A stretch of 64,000 nucleotides of DNA. It comes from Actinocrinis puniceicyclus. GTDB taxonomy: Bacteria > Actinomycetota > Actinomycetes > Streptomycetales > Catenulisporaceae. Under the pieces are notes generated by a model. The model did not search any database. It worked only from the letters and a program-made list of their open reading frames with translations, and was not told where the DNA came from. Position 1 is the stretch's first letter. Every line of letters begins with the position of its first letter. Positions 26,989-35,106 of this stretch are shown in pieces. The position numbers and the translations under genes were made by a program. The stretch covers positions 1 to 64,000 of the forward strand of contig NZ_JAGSXH010000019.1 in assembly GCF_018283645.1 (NCBI RefSeq), written 5' to 3'.

Positions 26989-27471
26989 TTACTTCTTGAC
27001 CGGGGCCTTCTTCGCCGGGCGTGCCGGAGACTTCGCGGCAGGGGCCTTCGACGCCGGCGCCGCGCTCGCACTCTTCTTCGTGGGCGCCACCCTGCCGGTG
27101 CTCTTGGGCGCGCTCGGCGGAATCGGCGGGGCGTACATCGTCCCACCGGTGCGAAGCACCTCCAGGCGCTCGGCCAACACTTCCTCCAGGTCGGCTACGC
27201 TGCGTCGCTCCAACAGCATGTCCCAGTGCGTACGCGACGGCTTGCCCGGCTTCTCCTGCGGCGCCTCACCGTCCACGCGCAGCGCCTGAGCACCGCATAC
27301 CCGGCACTCCCAAGCCGCCGGGACGTCCGCCTCCAGCGAGAACGGCATCTCGAAGAGGTGGCCGTTCGGACAGCTGTACGCGACGTCCTGGCGGGGTGCC
27401 AGATCTATTCCGCTGTCGGTCTCGTAGCTGGTCGCGCCGAGCCGCGTGCCCCGGAGCGCTCGCTCGCTCAT
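26989..27471 (-). CDS. rbpA: RNA polymerase-binding protein RbpA with extended Lys/Ala/Pro tail
   Basis: Binds the principal sigma factor and RNA polymerase and stabilises open complexes. The core is clear: a zinc-type site with Cys34, His38, Cys56 and Cys59 (YSCPNGHLFEMPF and WECRVCG), a basic linker and the sigma-interaction domain (about 74-108, SRTHWDMLLERRS and EEVLAERLEVLRTGG). The protein is 160 residues, while well-known RbpA proteins are about 110-130; residues 121-160 form a Lys/Ala/Pro/Ser tail like a histone H1 terminus. AGGAGG lies eight bases before the ATG. A SigR-like promoter lies 83 bases upstream. Confidence 0.95.
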   Translation of the reverse strand: MSERALRGTRLGATSYETDSGIDLAPRQDVAYSCPNGHLFEMPFSLEADVPAAWECRVCGAQALRVDGEAPQEKPGKPSRTHWDMLLERRSVADLEEVLAERLEVLRTGGTMYAPPIPPSAPKSTGRVAPTKKSASAAPASKAPAAKSPARPAKKAPVKK

Positions 27472-27776
27472 CGTCGTGTTCCTCCTGACTGCGGCGCTGC
27501 CGCCCGCGGTGCGCCCCACAGCGCTCTCCGCATCCCTGTGTACGTGTATGCAAAACGTCGGGGCGCGCCGTCTTGTTCCCCCGCAGGTGCCGCAACGCGC
27601 AGCGAACCATCGACAGGTACGCCATACCCGGACATAAGTATTCGAATCCCGGTCGCCCGCGGACACGGTACGGCGTCTGCGTGGCAAACTGTTGGTCAAA
27701 AGCGCCGAGAAACGCCGCAGGCCGGGTGCCCACCGGTGACAATAGGGGAGCTTTCCAGGAGTAGAAGGGCGAGCCG
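27472..27776. other. divergent gap between rbpA and the unknown membrane gene
   Basis: About 305 bases containing the SigR-like promoter described separately and, on the right, relatively AT-rich sequence (27635-27700) that probably holds the promoter of the rightward gene. No gene is supportable here. Confidence 0.5.
27554..27580 (-). promoter_or_regulatory. SigR-type promoter for rbpA
   Basis: On the minus strand GGGAAC is followed by exactly 18 bases and then GTT, matching the SigR (thiol-oxidative stress sigma factor) pattern GGAAT-N18-GTT with one change. rbpA is a known SigR target in Streptomyces coelicolor. The GTT ends 83 bases before the start codon, a normal leader length. Confidence 0.65.
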
Positions 27777-29267
27777 ATGAGCGGCCCCTCCGTGGAGCCG
27801 CGGCGGCCTGCGGACCAGGACGCGACCCGCTACCTGTGCGCGGCGGCCCACGTCGATCCCGAGTTCGCCCGCGACGCGGTGCGCGAACTGCTCGTCGCCG
27901 AGCACCGCCTTCCAGTCGCGCAACCGGAGATTGACCTGCCGACGGTGCTGCGCCACTGCATCGCCGCGCGCTCCCGCAGGCTCTACCGGGACGCGGCGAT
28001 CGTCGTCGTCCTCGCGCTGGCGGCCGTCACCGCCGGCTGGAGCCTCGCCGCCTGGTACGTGGCGCTCGCCGGACTCTGGCTGATCCTGCGCGCCGGCCGC
28101 CGCCCGGCCGCACCCCTCGTCCGCAACCTCGGGCTGCTGGCCGCCCTGCTGTGGGCCTTCGCCGGGGCCGTACTGCTCACCTTGACCGTCACCGACAGCG
28201 ACCCGTTCGGGCTGCGTACCGCCTGGCACCTGCACCCGCCGAGCGACACAGACATCGCCCTGCGCCTCGGCGCCCCCGCCGCGGCAGCGCTGTGCTGCTG
28301 GCTGACTGTGCTCGCAGAGGAGATCGCCGCCTACGTCACCGTCGCCGAACGGCTGCGGCGCGACCGCTTCACCCCCGGCCGCTGGCTGTCCGCCGAACCC
28401 GCCTGGGCGCAGCACGCGCTGGGCGTTCTCGGCCGGCGCCTGGCCGACGGCCGGCTCGAACAGCACCCGGTGGCCGATCCCGCCAATCCCTTCCTCGGCT
28501 CCGGTGCGCAGCGGCTGCGCCGCCGCTGGCTGATCGAACTGGGACCTGCCGCCTCGCGCGGCGCCCCCTTCGACGTGGCCGACCTGCTCGACCGCGTCTG
28601 CGAGCGGCTCACCGAGGGACTCGGCTCGCTCGATCCGGCCGATCCGGCACAGAAGAGCGGGACCGTCGTCGTCGACGACTTCGCTGTCTCCACGGTGCCC
28701 GCGCTGGCCACCGGGCTCGGCGACGACGAGGTACGGCTGCTGCCGGACGTTCCCGACGCCTCGCTGCGCGGAGCCGGGCCGCGCGTGTTCCGCAGGATCC
28801 GGATCGGCGACGATCCGGCCGGCCTCACCGTGACCGGCTATATCAACGCGACCGCCGGTGCCGGGCTGCTCCAAGTGGAGCTGTACGGCCACGTCCTCGG
28901 GCCTGTCGCCCAGCGTTACCGCGTTCCGGACCGTACCGCGCCGTTCGACGCGGTTAGCGCCCTGGCGTGCGCGCAGCGCGCGGCGCGCAGACTGCCGGCC
29001 ACTGTGTTCAAGGCGCCGCGCGGGTTGTTGAGCACCGCGGCCGAACCGGCGTGCCGCCGCCGGAACCGCGCGATGCTCGCCCGCGCGGCCGCCTGCGGAC
29101 TGACCGTGACCGCCGGGGCGCGCTACGACCTGCGCGAGGCCGCGGCCGCCGAGCCGGGTGCCGACCGTTTCGCCGACGAGGACGCCAACCTCTACCTGGC
29201 GGTCATCGAGCGGCGGGTGCGTGAGGAACTGCGACCGCTGCTGCCCGTCGGCCGGGCCGACTTCTGA
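27777..29267 (+). CDS. membrane protein of unknown function
   Basis: I do not recognise the family. The 496-residue protein has an Arg-rich N-terminus, then four hydrophobic helices (about 77-95, 99-112, 121-140 and 160-178) and a 300-residue soluble region with no catalytic motif. The soluble part contains TVVVDDFAVSTVPALA and a C-terminal repeat of Ala/Arg-rich helices. Its last 65 bases overlap, in antisense, the end of the SpoIIE-type gene. Actinobacterial in composition; possibly a lineage-specific envelope protein. Confidence 0.75.
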   Translation: MSGPSVEPRRPADQDATRYLCAAAHVDPEFARDAVRELLVAEHRLPVAQPEIDLPTVLRHCIAARSRRLYRDAAIVVVLALAAVTAGWSLAAWYVALAGLWLILRAGRRPAAPLVRNLGLLAALLWAFAGAVLLTLTVTDSDPFGLRTAWHLHPPSDTDIALRLGAPAAAALCCWLTVLAEEIAAYVTVAERLRRDRFTPGRWLSAEPAWAQHALGVLGRRLADGRLEQHPVADPANPFLGSGAQRLRRRWLIELGPAASRGAPFDVADLLDRVCERLTEGLGSLDPADPAQKSGTVVVDDFAVSTVPALATGLGDDEVRLLPDVPDASLRGAGPRVFRRIRIGDDPAGLTVTGYINATAGAGLLQVELYGHVLGPVAQRYRVPDRTAPFDAVSALACAQRAARRLPATVFKAPRGLLSTAAEPACRRRNRAMLARAAACGLTVTAGARYDLREAAAAEPGADRFADEDANLYLAVIERRVREELRPLLPVGRADF

Positions 29268-31878
29268 TCGCCGGCGTCGGCGTCTCCGCCTGGCCGGGCG
29301 CGCCGGGCTCGTCCCGCTCAGGGCCGGCCAGCTGCGCCCACACCACCTTGCCGGTGACGGTCTGGCGCACGCCCCAGCGCTCCGAGAGGGTCTGCACGAT
29401 CATCAGGCCGCGGTGCCGCTCGTCGCCGCGGTCCGTCGGCGTCTGCCGGGCCGGGCGCCCGTCGCCGTCCGCGACCTCGATGAGCAGCGCCCCGTGGCGC
29501 TGGCGCAGCCGCAGCTCCATCGGCGTGCCCGCGTGCTCCACCGCGTTGGTCACCAGCTCGCTGACGATCTGCAGGACGGAGTCGGTCAGCTCGTCCAGGC
29601 CCCAGTCCGCGGTGGTCTTGCGGGCGAAGCGGCGCGCCGCCCGAGCGGCCTCGAGGGTGGGGGAGAGCGTCACCGACGCCTTCCGGGTCGCTCCGGGCTG
29701 CGCGGCGACGTAGAGCACTGCCACGTCGTCGTGCTCCGTGCCGGTCAGCATCGCTTCCGCCAGCCGCGCCGCGCCTTCCTGGACGTTGACCGGCGCTTCG
29801 GGCCGGCACAGCGCGCCGAGCGCCGCGCGCAGCTTGGCCAGGCGGTCGTGCAGCGGCTGATCGCGGCATTCGACCAGCCCGTCGGTGTAGAGCAGCAGCC
29901 TGGCGCCCTGCGGAAGCGGCCGGGACGCGTCCGCGAAGACGGCCGTGTCCACGCCGAGCGGCATGCCGAGATCGGCCTCCAGCAGGGTGACCGTGCCGTC
30001 CGGGCCGACCAGCGCGGGCGGCAGATGCCCCGCGTTCGCCCAGCGCACCGTTCCGTCGCAGGGGTCGTATACGGCGTACACGCAGGTGGCGATCTGCTCG
30101 CGCGGCAGCCGGCACACCAGGTTGTTGAGCTGGTCGAGCACCTGCGCCGGCGGCAGATCCATCACGGCGTACGCCTGGATCGCCGCGCGCAGCTGCCCCA
30201 TCACCGCGGCCGCGCCTATCCCGCGCCCCATCACGTCGCCGATCACCAGCGCCACCCGGTCCGCGGACAGCGCGATCACGTCGAACCAGTCGCCTCCGAC
30301 GCGTGCGCCCTGCTCCCCGGGGAGATACGCCGTCGCCACGTCCAGGTCGCCCACCCGCGACGGCGCGGCCGGCAGCAGTGAGCGCTGCAAACGCATCGCG
30401 GTGGCGCGCTCGTGCCGGTAGAGCCGCGAATTCTCCATGGCGCTGGCCGCCTGCGCCGCGATGCCCTGCGCCAACTGCTCGTCCCGCTCCGTGAAGACGC
30501 CGGGCTCCGGGTGGCCGAAGTAGAACGACCCGAGCAACTCCCCGTTGGCCGCGACCACCGGAACGGAGAGGTACGAGCGCACCGGCGGATGGCCGGCCGG
30601 CATGCCGTGGTGCGGCGCGCTGCCCCCATACCGCGCGTCGCGCGTGACATCGACGCAGCGCACCGTGGCGCGGTTCGGCGGATCCGTCGCGAACAGGGCG
30701 GTGCCGTGCGGTTCCCCCAGCCGCGCGAAGCTTTCCGGCGGCGCGCCGGCCAGCGCGAAGCGCCGCCGCGCCGTGTGCTCCGCGTCGCGGGTCGTGTAGA
30801 GAAACGCCCCGAAACGGGCCCCGACCACGCTGGTGGCCGCCTCGATCGCCTGCTGCACGAGTTTGCCCAGGTCCAGCTGCCGGGCCAGTGACTGCCCGAC
30901 CGAGTAGAGCGTCTCGACGATCCGCGACTCCTGCGCCAGCCGCTCGCGCTGATCACGCAGGGCGGCCTCGACGGACGGGCGCGGCTGCACCGACCAGCCC
31001 GCCGAGGAGTCCAGCGAGGCCGGCGGCAGTATCGGGCTGGTGTTGTGCCGCTCGTCGTAGGCCGGGGCGCCGTCGGCGTGCGGGACCACCCGGCCGACCG
31101 GCCGCGCCGGGTCGAACAGCGGCAGGTGCGCGAACGGTGAGAGCGCCGCGCACAGCGCCTCGGTCACCGCGCCGAAGCGCTGCGCCGTCGGGGCGTCGAT
31201 CGGCACCCGCGAGAAGATCACCGCGCTGAAGACCTCGCCGCTGGGCAGGATCCCGCCCAGGCCCAGCGCCGAGGCCACGCCGTAGCCGTCGGCGAGCCAC
31301 TGCGCCGGCACCAGCGGCGAGCCGGCCACCTGGGAGACGAGGTGGACGGCGACCCGCGTGGGCCGCGGCTCGTACGCCGGCGTATGGGGAGGGTGCCCGC
31401 CGCGCTGCGCGTCCGCGCCGACGAGGTGGTCGAGTACGGTCAGCGCCAGCGGCATGCGGCGCACGACTTCCGCTCCGGCAAGCGGCAGCGCCTGGTGGTC
31501 GCGCGAGGCGTGCCGGTCGCACCAGGCCGGCTGGTCTCCGAGGGTGGCCAGCAGCGCCAGGCACCGGGTGCCCTCGCCGCCGGCGCCGGGCGCCATGCGG
31601 GCCAGCGCGTACGAGCGCAGTTGCGGGGTGAGCAATTCCCAGCGCGCGGTCTGGAAGAAGCGCACGAGGACGAGCGCCGACTGTCCTTCGGCGGTCGGGA
31701 AGGCATCCCGCAGCGCGGCGACCGCGCACCGCGCCGCGCCTTCCATCGAGCCCGACTGGTCGCCGCAGCGGGCGATGGCGGCGGTGAGGGCGGCGATCCG
31801 CTCGGGGGCGAACACGGCCTCGGGGGAACCGGCCGAGAGCGCACCGCGGTGAACACCGAGCCCGACCGCGCCAGCCAC
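29203..31878 (-). CDS. GAF-SpoIIE phosphatase-HATPase_c regulator
   Basis: A multidomain regulator of about 891 residues. The N-terminal 330 residues resemble the MEDS-type or unknown sensor region common before GAF domains. A GAF domain follows (about 338-485), then a PP2C/SpoIIE phosphatase (about 510-720; VGGDWFDV, IGDVMGRG, ANAGHLPP, YTDGLVECR, DDVAVLYV) and a C-terminal HATPase_c kinase-like domain (about 740-860; SELVTNAVEHA). Such proteins dephosphorylate anti-anti-sigma factors and can also act as anti-sigma kinases. The start is uncertain: GTG 31878 or TTG 31887, the latter with GGAGG 12 bases upstream; upstream codons look non-coding. Confidence 0.88.
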   Translation of the reverse strand: MAGAVGLGVHRGALSAGSPEAVFAPERIAALTAAIARCGDQSGSMEGAARCAVAALRDAFPTAEGQSALVLVRFFQTARWELLTPQLRSYALARMAPGAGGEGTRCLALLATLGDQPAWCDRHASRDHQALPLAGAEVVRRMPLALTVLDHLVGADAQRGGHPPHTPAYEPRPTRVAVHLVSQVAGSPLVPAQWLADGYGVASALGLGGILPSGEVFSAVIFSRVPIDAPTAQRFGAVTEALCAALSPFAHLPLFDPARPVGRVVPHADGAPAYDERHNTSPILPPASLDSSAGWSVQPRPSVEAALRDQRERLAQESRIVETLYSVGQSLARQLDLGKLVQQAIEAATSVVGARFGAFLYTTRDAEHTARRRFALAGAPPESFARLGEPHGTALFATDPPNRATVRCVDVTRDARYGGSAPHHGMPAGHPPVRSYLSVPVVAANGELLGSFYFGHPEPGVFTERDEQLAQGIAAQAASAMENSRLYRHERATAMRLQRSLLPAAPSRVGDLDVATAYLPGEQGARVGGDWFDVIALSADRVALVIGDVMGRGIGAAAVMGQLRAAIQAYAVMDLPPAQVLDQLNNLVCRLPREQIATCVYAVYDPCDGTVRWANAGHLPPALVGPDGTVTLLEADLGMPLGVDTAVFADASRPLPQGARLLLYTDGLVECRDQPLHDRLAKLRAALGALCRPEAPVNVQEGAARLAEAMLTGTEHDDVAVLYVAAQPGATRKASVTLSPTLEAARAARRFARKTTADWGLDELTDSVLQIVSELVTNAVEHAGTPMELRLRQRHGALLIEVADGDGRPARQTPTDRGDERHRGLMIVQTLSERWGVRQTVTGKVVWAQLAGPERDEPGAPGQAETPTPAIRSRPGRRAAAVAVPHAPAAR

Positions 31879-32134
31879 GGGATCCAAGTGAGCGCTTCGC
31901 CTCCGCCCTTTCCGGTAAAGCACGCGGTGACAGTGTTCCCGCGGCCGCGGCGGTCCAACCGGTGCGGCCGCGCAGCGCACTGCGCAGGCCGGTCGTCCGC
32001 GGGCCGCCGTGCGGGCCGGCGCCGGGCCGGTCCGGCTCCCATCATCATCGCCCCTGCGGCGCGCGTCGAGCGGCCCTTTCGCCGGATCGTTCTTAAAGGT
32101 GAACGCGATTGCCCGCAATTGCCCGCAAATGCGG
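31879..32134. other. gap upstream of the SpoIIE-type gene
   Basis: No gene is supportable. The stretch contains a perfect 10-base tandem repeat, ATTGCCCGCA at 32108-32117 and 32118-32127, next to the marR terminator hairpin. It presumably includes the promoter of the SpoIIE-type gene. Confidence 0.4.
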
Positions 32135-32188
32135 CGGCCGCGCCGCGCATCGCCTCGACTGGGGGACGGACGATGCGCGGCGCGGCCG
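32135..32188 (-). terminator. strong hairpin terminator downstream of marR
   Basis: An 18-base perfect stem (32135-32152 with 32171-32188) around an 18-base loop, 32 bases after the marR stop on the minus strand. The stem is almost all G/C. No U-tract follows, the usual actinobacterial form. It may also insulate the SpoIIE-type gene from marR transcription. Confidence 0.7.
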
Positions 32189-32219
32189 GTCGTTTCGCGG
32201 GCCCGCGCCGGAGAGCGGA

Positions 32220-32759
32220 TCAGACCTCTGAGATGATCGTGCTCAGCTTCTCCAGCTTCTGCACGACCAGGTCGTACTCCTCGTCGGTCAGCGTCCTGCG
32301 CACGTTGCGCTCCAGGCTGCGGATCCGGCGCTTGGCCGTGTCGAACGCCTCTTGGCCCATCGCGGTCACCGTGGTGGTGATGACCCGCCCGGCCCCGGGG
32401 TGCGACGTGCGGGCGATGTAGCCCTTGCGCTCCAGCGCCGCGACCAGCCCGACCATGGCCTGCGGGGTGACCTGGACCGAGCGGGCGAGCGTCGCCGAGG
32501 AGGCGCTCTTGAGGTGGATCAGGGCCTGCAACACCCCGTACTGGGCCTCGGTCAGGTCGACCTCGTCGAGCACCCGGTCGATCTGGCGGCCCAGCTCCCG
32601 GTTCGCCCGCGTCAGCAGCCAGGACAGGTAGCCGCTGGCCGGCCGGTAGGCCGCCTCCTGGGCGCGGACCTGTTCCGCCTCAGCCACCGCCTTGGCGCGC
32701 CGCGCCGACCGACCGCCCGAGGCCGGTAACAGGGTGGCTCTCTTCGTCGCTGTACTCAT
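32220..32759 (-). CDS. MarR family transcriptional regulator
   Basis: A 179-residue winged-helix repressor. The core reads LTEAQYGVLQALIHLKSAS, the recognition region TLARSVQVTPQAMVGLVAALE and the wing SHPGAGRVITTTVT, with the family's C-terminal dimerisation helices. It has a 30-residue basic N-terminal extension. ATG 32759 has AAGGGG nine bases upstream. No transporter or oxidoreductase is adjacent, so its targets are unknown. Confidence 0.92.
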   Translation of the reverse strand: MSTATKRATLLPASGGRSARRAKAVAEAEQVRAQEAAYRPASGYLSWLLTRANRELGRQIDRVLDEVDLTEAQYGVLQALIHLKSASSATLARSVQVTPQAMVGLVAALERKGYIARTSHPGAGRVITTTVTAMGQEAFDTAKRRIRSLERNVRRTLTDEEYDLVVQKLEKLSTIISEV

Positions 32760-32773
32760 AAAACTGACCCCTT

Positions 32774-32787
32774 CGCATCCTGATGCG
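32774..32787. promoter_or_regulatory. palindromic candidate operator for MarR
   Basis: CGCATC-CT-GATGCG, a perfect 14-base palindrome, lies 15 bases upstream of the marR start and next to its ribosome-binding site. Autorepression through such a site is usual for the family. A second perfect palindrome, CTGATATCAG, is at 32965-32974. Confidence 0.5.
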
Positions 32788-33068
32788 CTACTCCGGACGG
32801 CGTTGTCGCAGAGCTTTGACGACAGGCGGCCGTCGCCCCGCGCGCCCAGCTGCTCCAAGGCCCCGTCCGTGCGGTCCGGGGGAGAGCACGGGCAGCGCCG
32901 TCACTCACTCTCCAGGTCATGATAAACCCGAATGGAGCAGCCAGGAACCATAGTCAGAAAAAACACTGATATCAGCGAGCATGAGATCAAGGCACTGGAC
33001 GAGACGGCCTGCGGGTTGTTACCCTGACGCTCCGTCAGGTGCTCTCGCCGTGCATATGCGGATGCACC
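32788..33068. other. upstream region of marR and downstream of the epimerase gene
   Basis: No gene seen. It contains the palindrome CTGATATCAG (32965-32974), the marR promoter region, and a 7-base stem with a 3-base loop (CCTGACG and CGTCAGG, 33023-33039) that may terminate the epimerase gene. Confidence 0.4.
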
Positions 33069-34085
33069 TCAACCCGCGTGAATTCCCCACCGGTGGCCAA
33101 CCGTCACACCAGGTTCCAGGCGGATCAGGTCCGTGCCGCTGTTGAATGCGTCCGGCGGGCAGGACATCGGCTCGACCGCCACGGCGGCCCGGTGCCGCGG
33201 CCCGCTCAGCGGGTCCGCGGTGAACACCTGAATCCATTCCAAACCGTGGTCCATCCACAGGGTGACGCAATTGCCGCCGGGCTCGCTCAGGCGCACCCGG
33301 GCGATCCCGTCGAGTTCCCTTTGCAGGCCGCCGAAAGCGGTGTCGAGCACGCATCCGCCGAGCTGGCGCGCGGTGCGGAAGTCGTACCCGCTGCCGTCCA
33401 CGTCGACAAGGGCGATCGGGTTCATCCGCTCGTCGACCTCGACCCGGTTCTGCGCGGGCACGTGCAGCGTCCACTGGTCTGCCGCATCGGGCTGCGGCGG
33501 CACGCCCGGAAGCAGGTAGGGATGCGCCGCATAACCGTACGGTGCCGCTTCCCGGCCGATATTGTGCGCCGTCACCTCGACTTCGAGCCCTGTGTCAGAG
33601 AGCGAATAAGCGGCCGTGAGGTCGAGGATGTGGGGATAACCGGGATGCGGGTAGAGCCGGTGGCTGAGAACCACACGGCCGGGTGATTCCTCCTCGACCC
33701 GCCAGCCGGCCCAGCGCACCAGCCCGTGGATGGCGTTGCCGCGCGCCGGTTCGGTGATGTCGAGCTGCCGCTCCTGCCCGTCGAAACGGTAGCGCCCGCC
33801 CGCGACCCGGTTCGGCCACGGCGCCAGCAACTGCCCCGCACCGCCCTGAGCGGCCTGGTCGGCCGCGAAGCCGTGGATCAGTGGGCGAGGACCCTGCGGG
33901 CCGAGGTGCTCCAGTTCCCGCAGCCCCGCGCCCACCTCGGTGACCACCGCGCGATAACCGCCGCTTTCCAACGCGAATTGCCGCCCCGTCGGCTGCGCAC
34001 CGGACCCGGCGAAATTCGCCCCGGTCCCGTTCCCCGCAATTGCATCCGCTCCGGGCGTCCCGGGCGCCGTCCTCGCTGAGTCCAT
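33069..34085 (-). CDS. aldose 1-epimerase family protein
   Basis: A 338-residue galactose mutarotase-fold enzyme, which interconverts anomers of an aldose or acts on hexose-6-phosphates. Family features include APWPNRVAGGRY, the conserved histidine region GYAAHPYLLPG and the catalytic glutamate in VAVEPMSCPPDAFN. The N-terminal 30 residues are Gly/Ala-rich and probably disordered. ATG 34085 has GGGAGAG nine bases upstream. Substrate cannot be assigned. Confidence 0.9.
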   Translation of the reverse strand: MDSARTAPGTPGADAIAGNGTGANFAGSGAQPTGRQFALESGGYRAVVTEVGAGLRELEHLGPQGPRPLIHGFAADQAAQGGAGQLLAPWPNRVAGGRYRFDGQERQLDITEPARGNAIHGLVRWAGWRVEEESPGRVVLSHRLYPHPGYPHILDLTAAYSLSDTGLEVEVTAHNIGREAAPYGYAAHPYLLPGVPPQPDAADQWTLHVPAQNRVEVDERMNPIALVDVDGSGYDFRTARQLGGCVLDTAFGGLQRELDGIARVRLSEPGGNCVTLWMDHGLEWIQVFTADPLSGPRHRAAVAVEPMSCPPDAFNSGTDLIRLEPGVTVGHRWGIHAG

Positions 34086-34424
34086 GAGCGAATACTCTCC
34101 CATACCGGGCGCCCGCGTACCGACAGCCGGAAAGGACGACAGCCGCCCGCGGGCCACGCCAAGGGGGGAGAAGCGTGGACGCGCGGGCGGCTGTGCTCTG
34201 TGCTCGCGACCGCCGATGGACGTGTCATCTGCCGGCCGGTTCGCTGTCCACGCTACGACCCGTGCTGCTGGGCCGGAAGGCTGTAGCGCGGGCTTTGGCA
34301 CAAGCTTTGCCCGCCCTTGGCATTCGCTCGGCCGGGGACCAGCGGCCGGGGACCGTGCGCGCGCTTCGGACGCGACCGCGCCCCCGAACTGCGCCAAGCC
34401 CCACGCCGCCTAGACTTGCGTTCC
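34086..34424. promoter_or_regulatory. divergent gap between epimerase and CDP-alcohol transferase genes
   Basis: About 339 bases with no supportable gene. It must contain promoters for both neighbours. I see no clear consensus promoter or operator. Confidence 0.35.
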
Positions 34425-35015
34425 ATGACGGAGCCAACGCCGAGCGACCAGGTCTGGACCATTCCCAACGCACTCAGCGTGCTGCGACTGCTCGGCGTTC
34501 CCGCGTTCCTGTGGCTGATCCTGCGGCCGGTGTTCGGCGGGCCGCACTACGACGGCTGGGCGATTCTGCTGCTCGCGGTCAGCGGCGCCACCGACTATCT
34601 CGACGGGAAGATCGCCCGCGCCTTCGGGCAGGTCAGCAGGGTGGGCCAGCTGCTGGATCCGGCGGCCGACCGGCTCTACATCCTGGCCACATTGGCCGGC
34701 CTGGCCGCCCGGCAGATCATCCCGGTGTGGCTCGTGGTGGTCCTGGTCGGGCGCGACCTGCTGATGGCCGTCCCGCTGGCCGTGCTCAGGCGGCACGGAT
34801 TCGGCCCGCCGCCGGTGCACTTCCTCGGCAAGGCGGCCACCTTCAACCTGCTTTACGCGTTCCCGCTGCTCCTGCTCGGTGACGGCACCGGATGGCTGCA
34901 CGACCTGGCCGGCGAAGTGGGCTGGGCCTTCGCCATCTGGGGTACCACGCTGTACTGGCTCGCGGCCGGGCTGTATGTGGTCCAGGTGCGCCAGCTCACA
35001 GCGCGTCCTGATTAG
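34425..35015 (+). CDS. CDP-alcohol phosphatidyltransferase
   Basis: A 196-residue membrane enzyme with several hydrophobic helices and the family signature D-x2-DG-x2-AR-x8-G-x3-D-x3-D at residues 57-82 (DYLDGKIARAF then GQLLDPAADR). It transfers a phosphatidyl group from CDP-diacylglycerol to an alcohol; phosphatidylglycerol phosphate or cardiolipin synthase are likely roles. ATG 34425 is chosen from the conserved start of the family. The next gene starts 92 bases downstream. Confidence 0.9.
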   Translation: MTEPTPSDQVWTIPNALSVLRLLGVPAFLWLILRPVFGGPHYDGWAILLLAVSGATDYLDGKIARAFGQVSRVGQLLDPAADRLYILATLAGLAARQIIPVWLVVVLVGRDLLMAVPLAVLRRHGFGPPPVHFLGKAATFNLLYAFPLLLLGDGTGWLHDLAGEVGWAFAIWGTTLYWLAAGLYVVQVRQLTARPD

Positions 35016-35106
35016 CCGAGATCGAACGGGGGAGGGATACGCAAGACGGGGGCGATCCGGCGTGCTGGCGCACGCCTTGAATTCGGGAAAGAGGATCCAG
35101 CGGATC

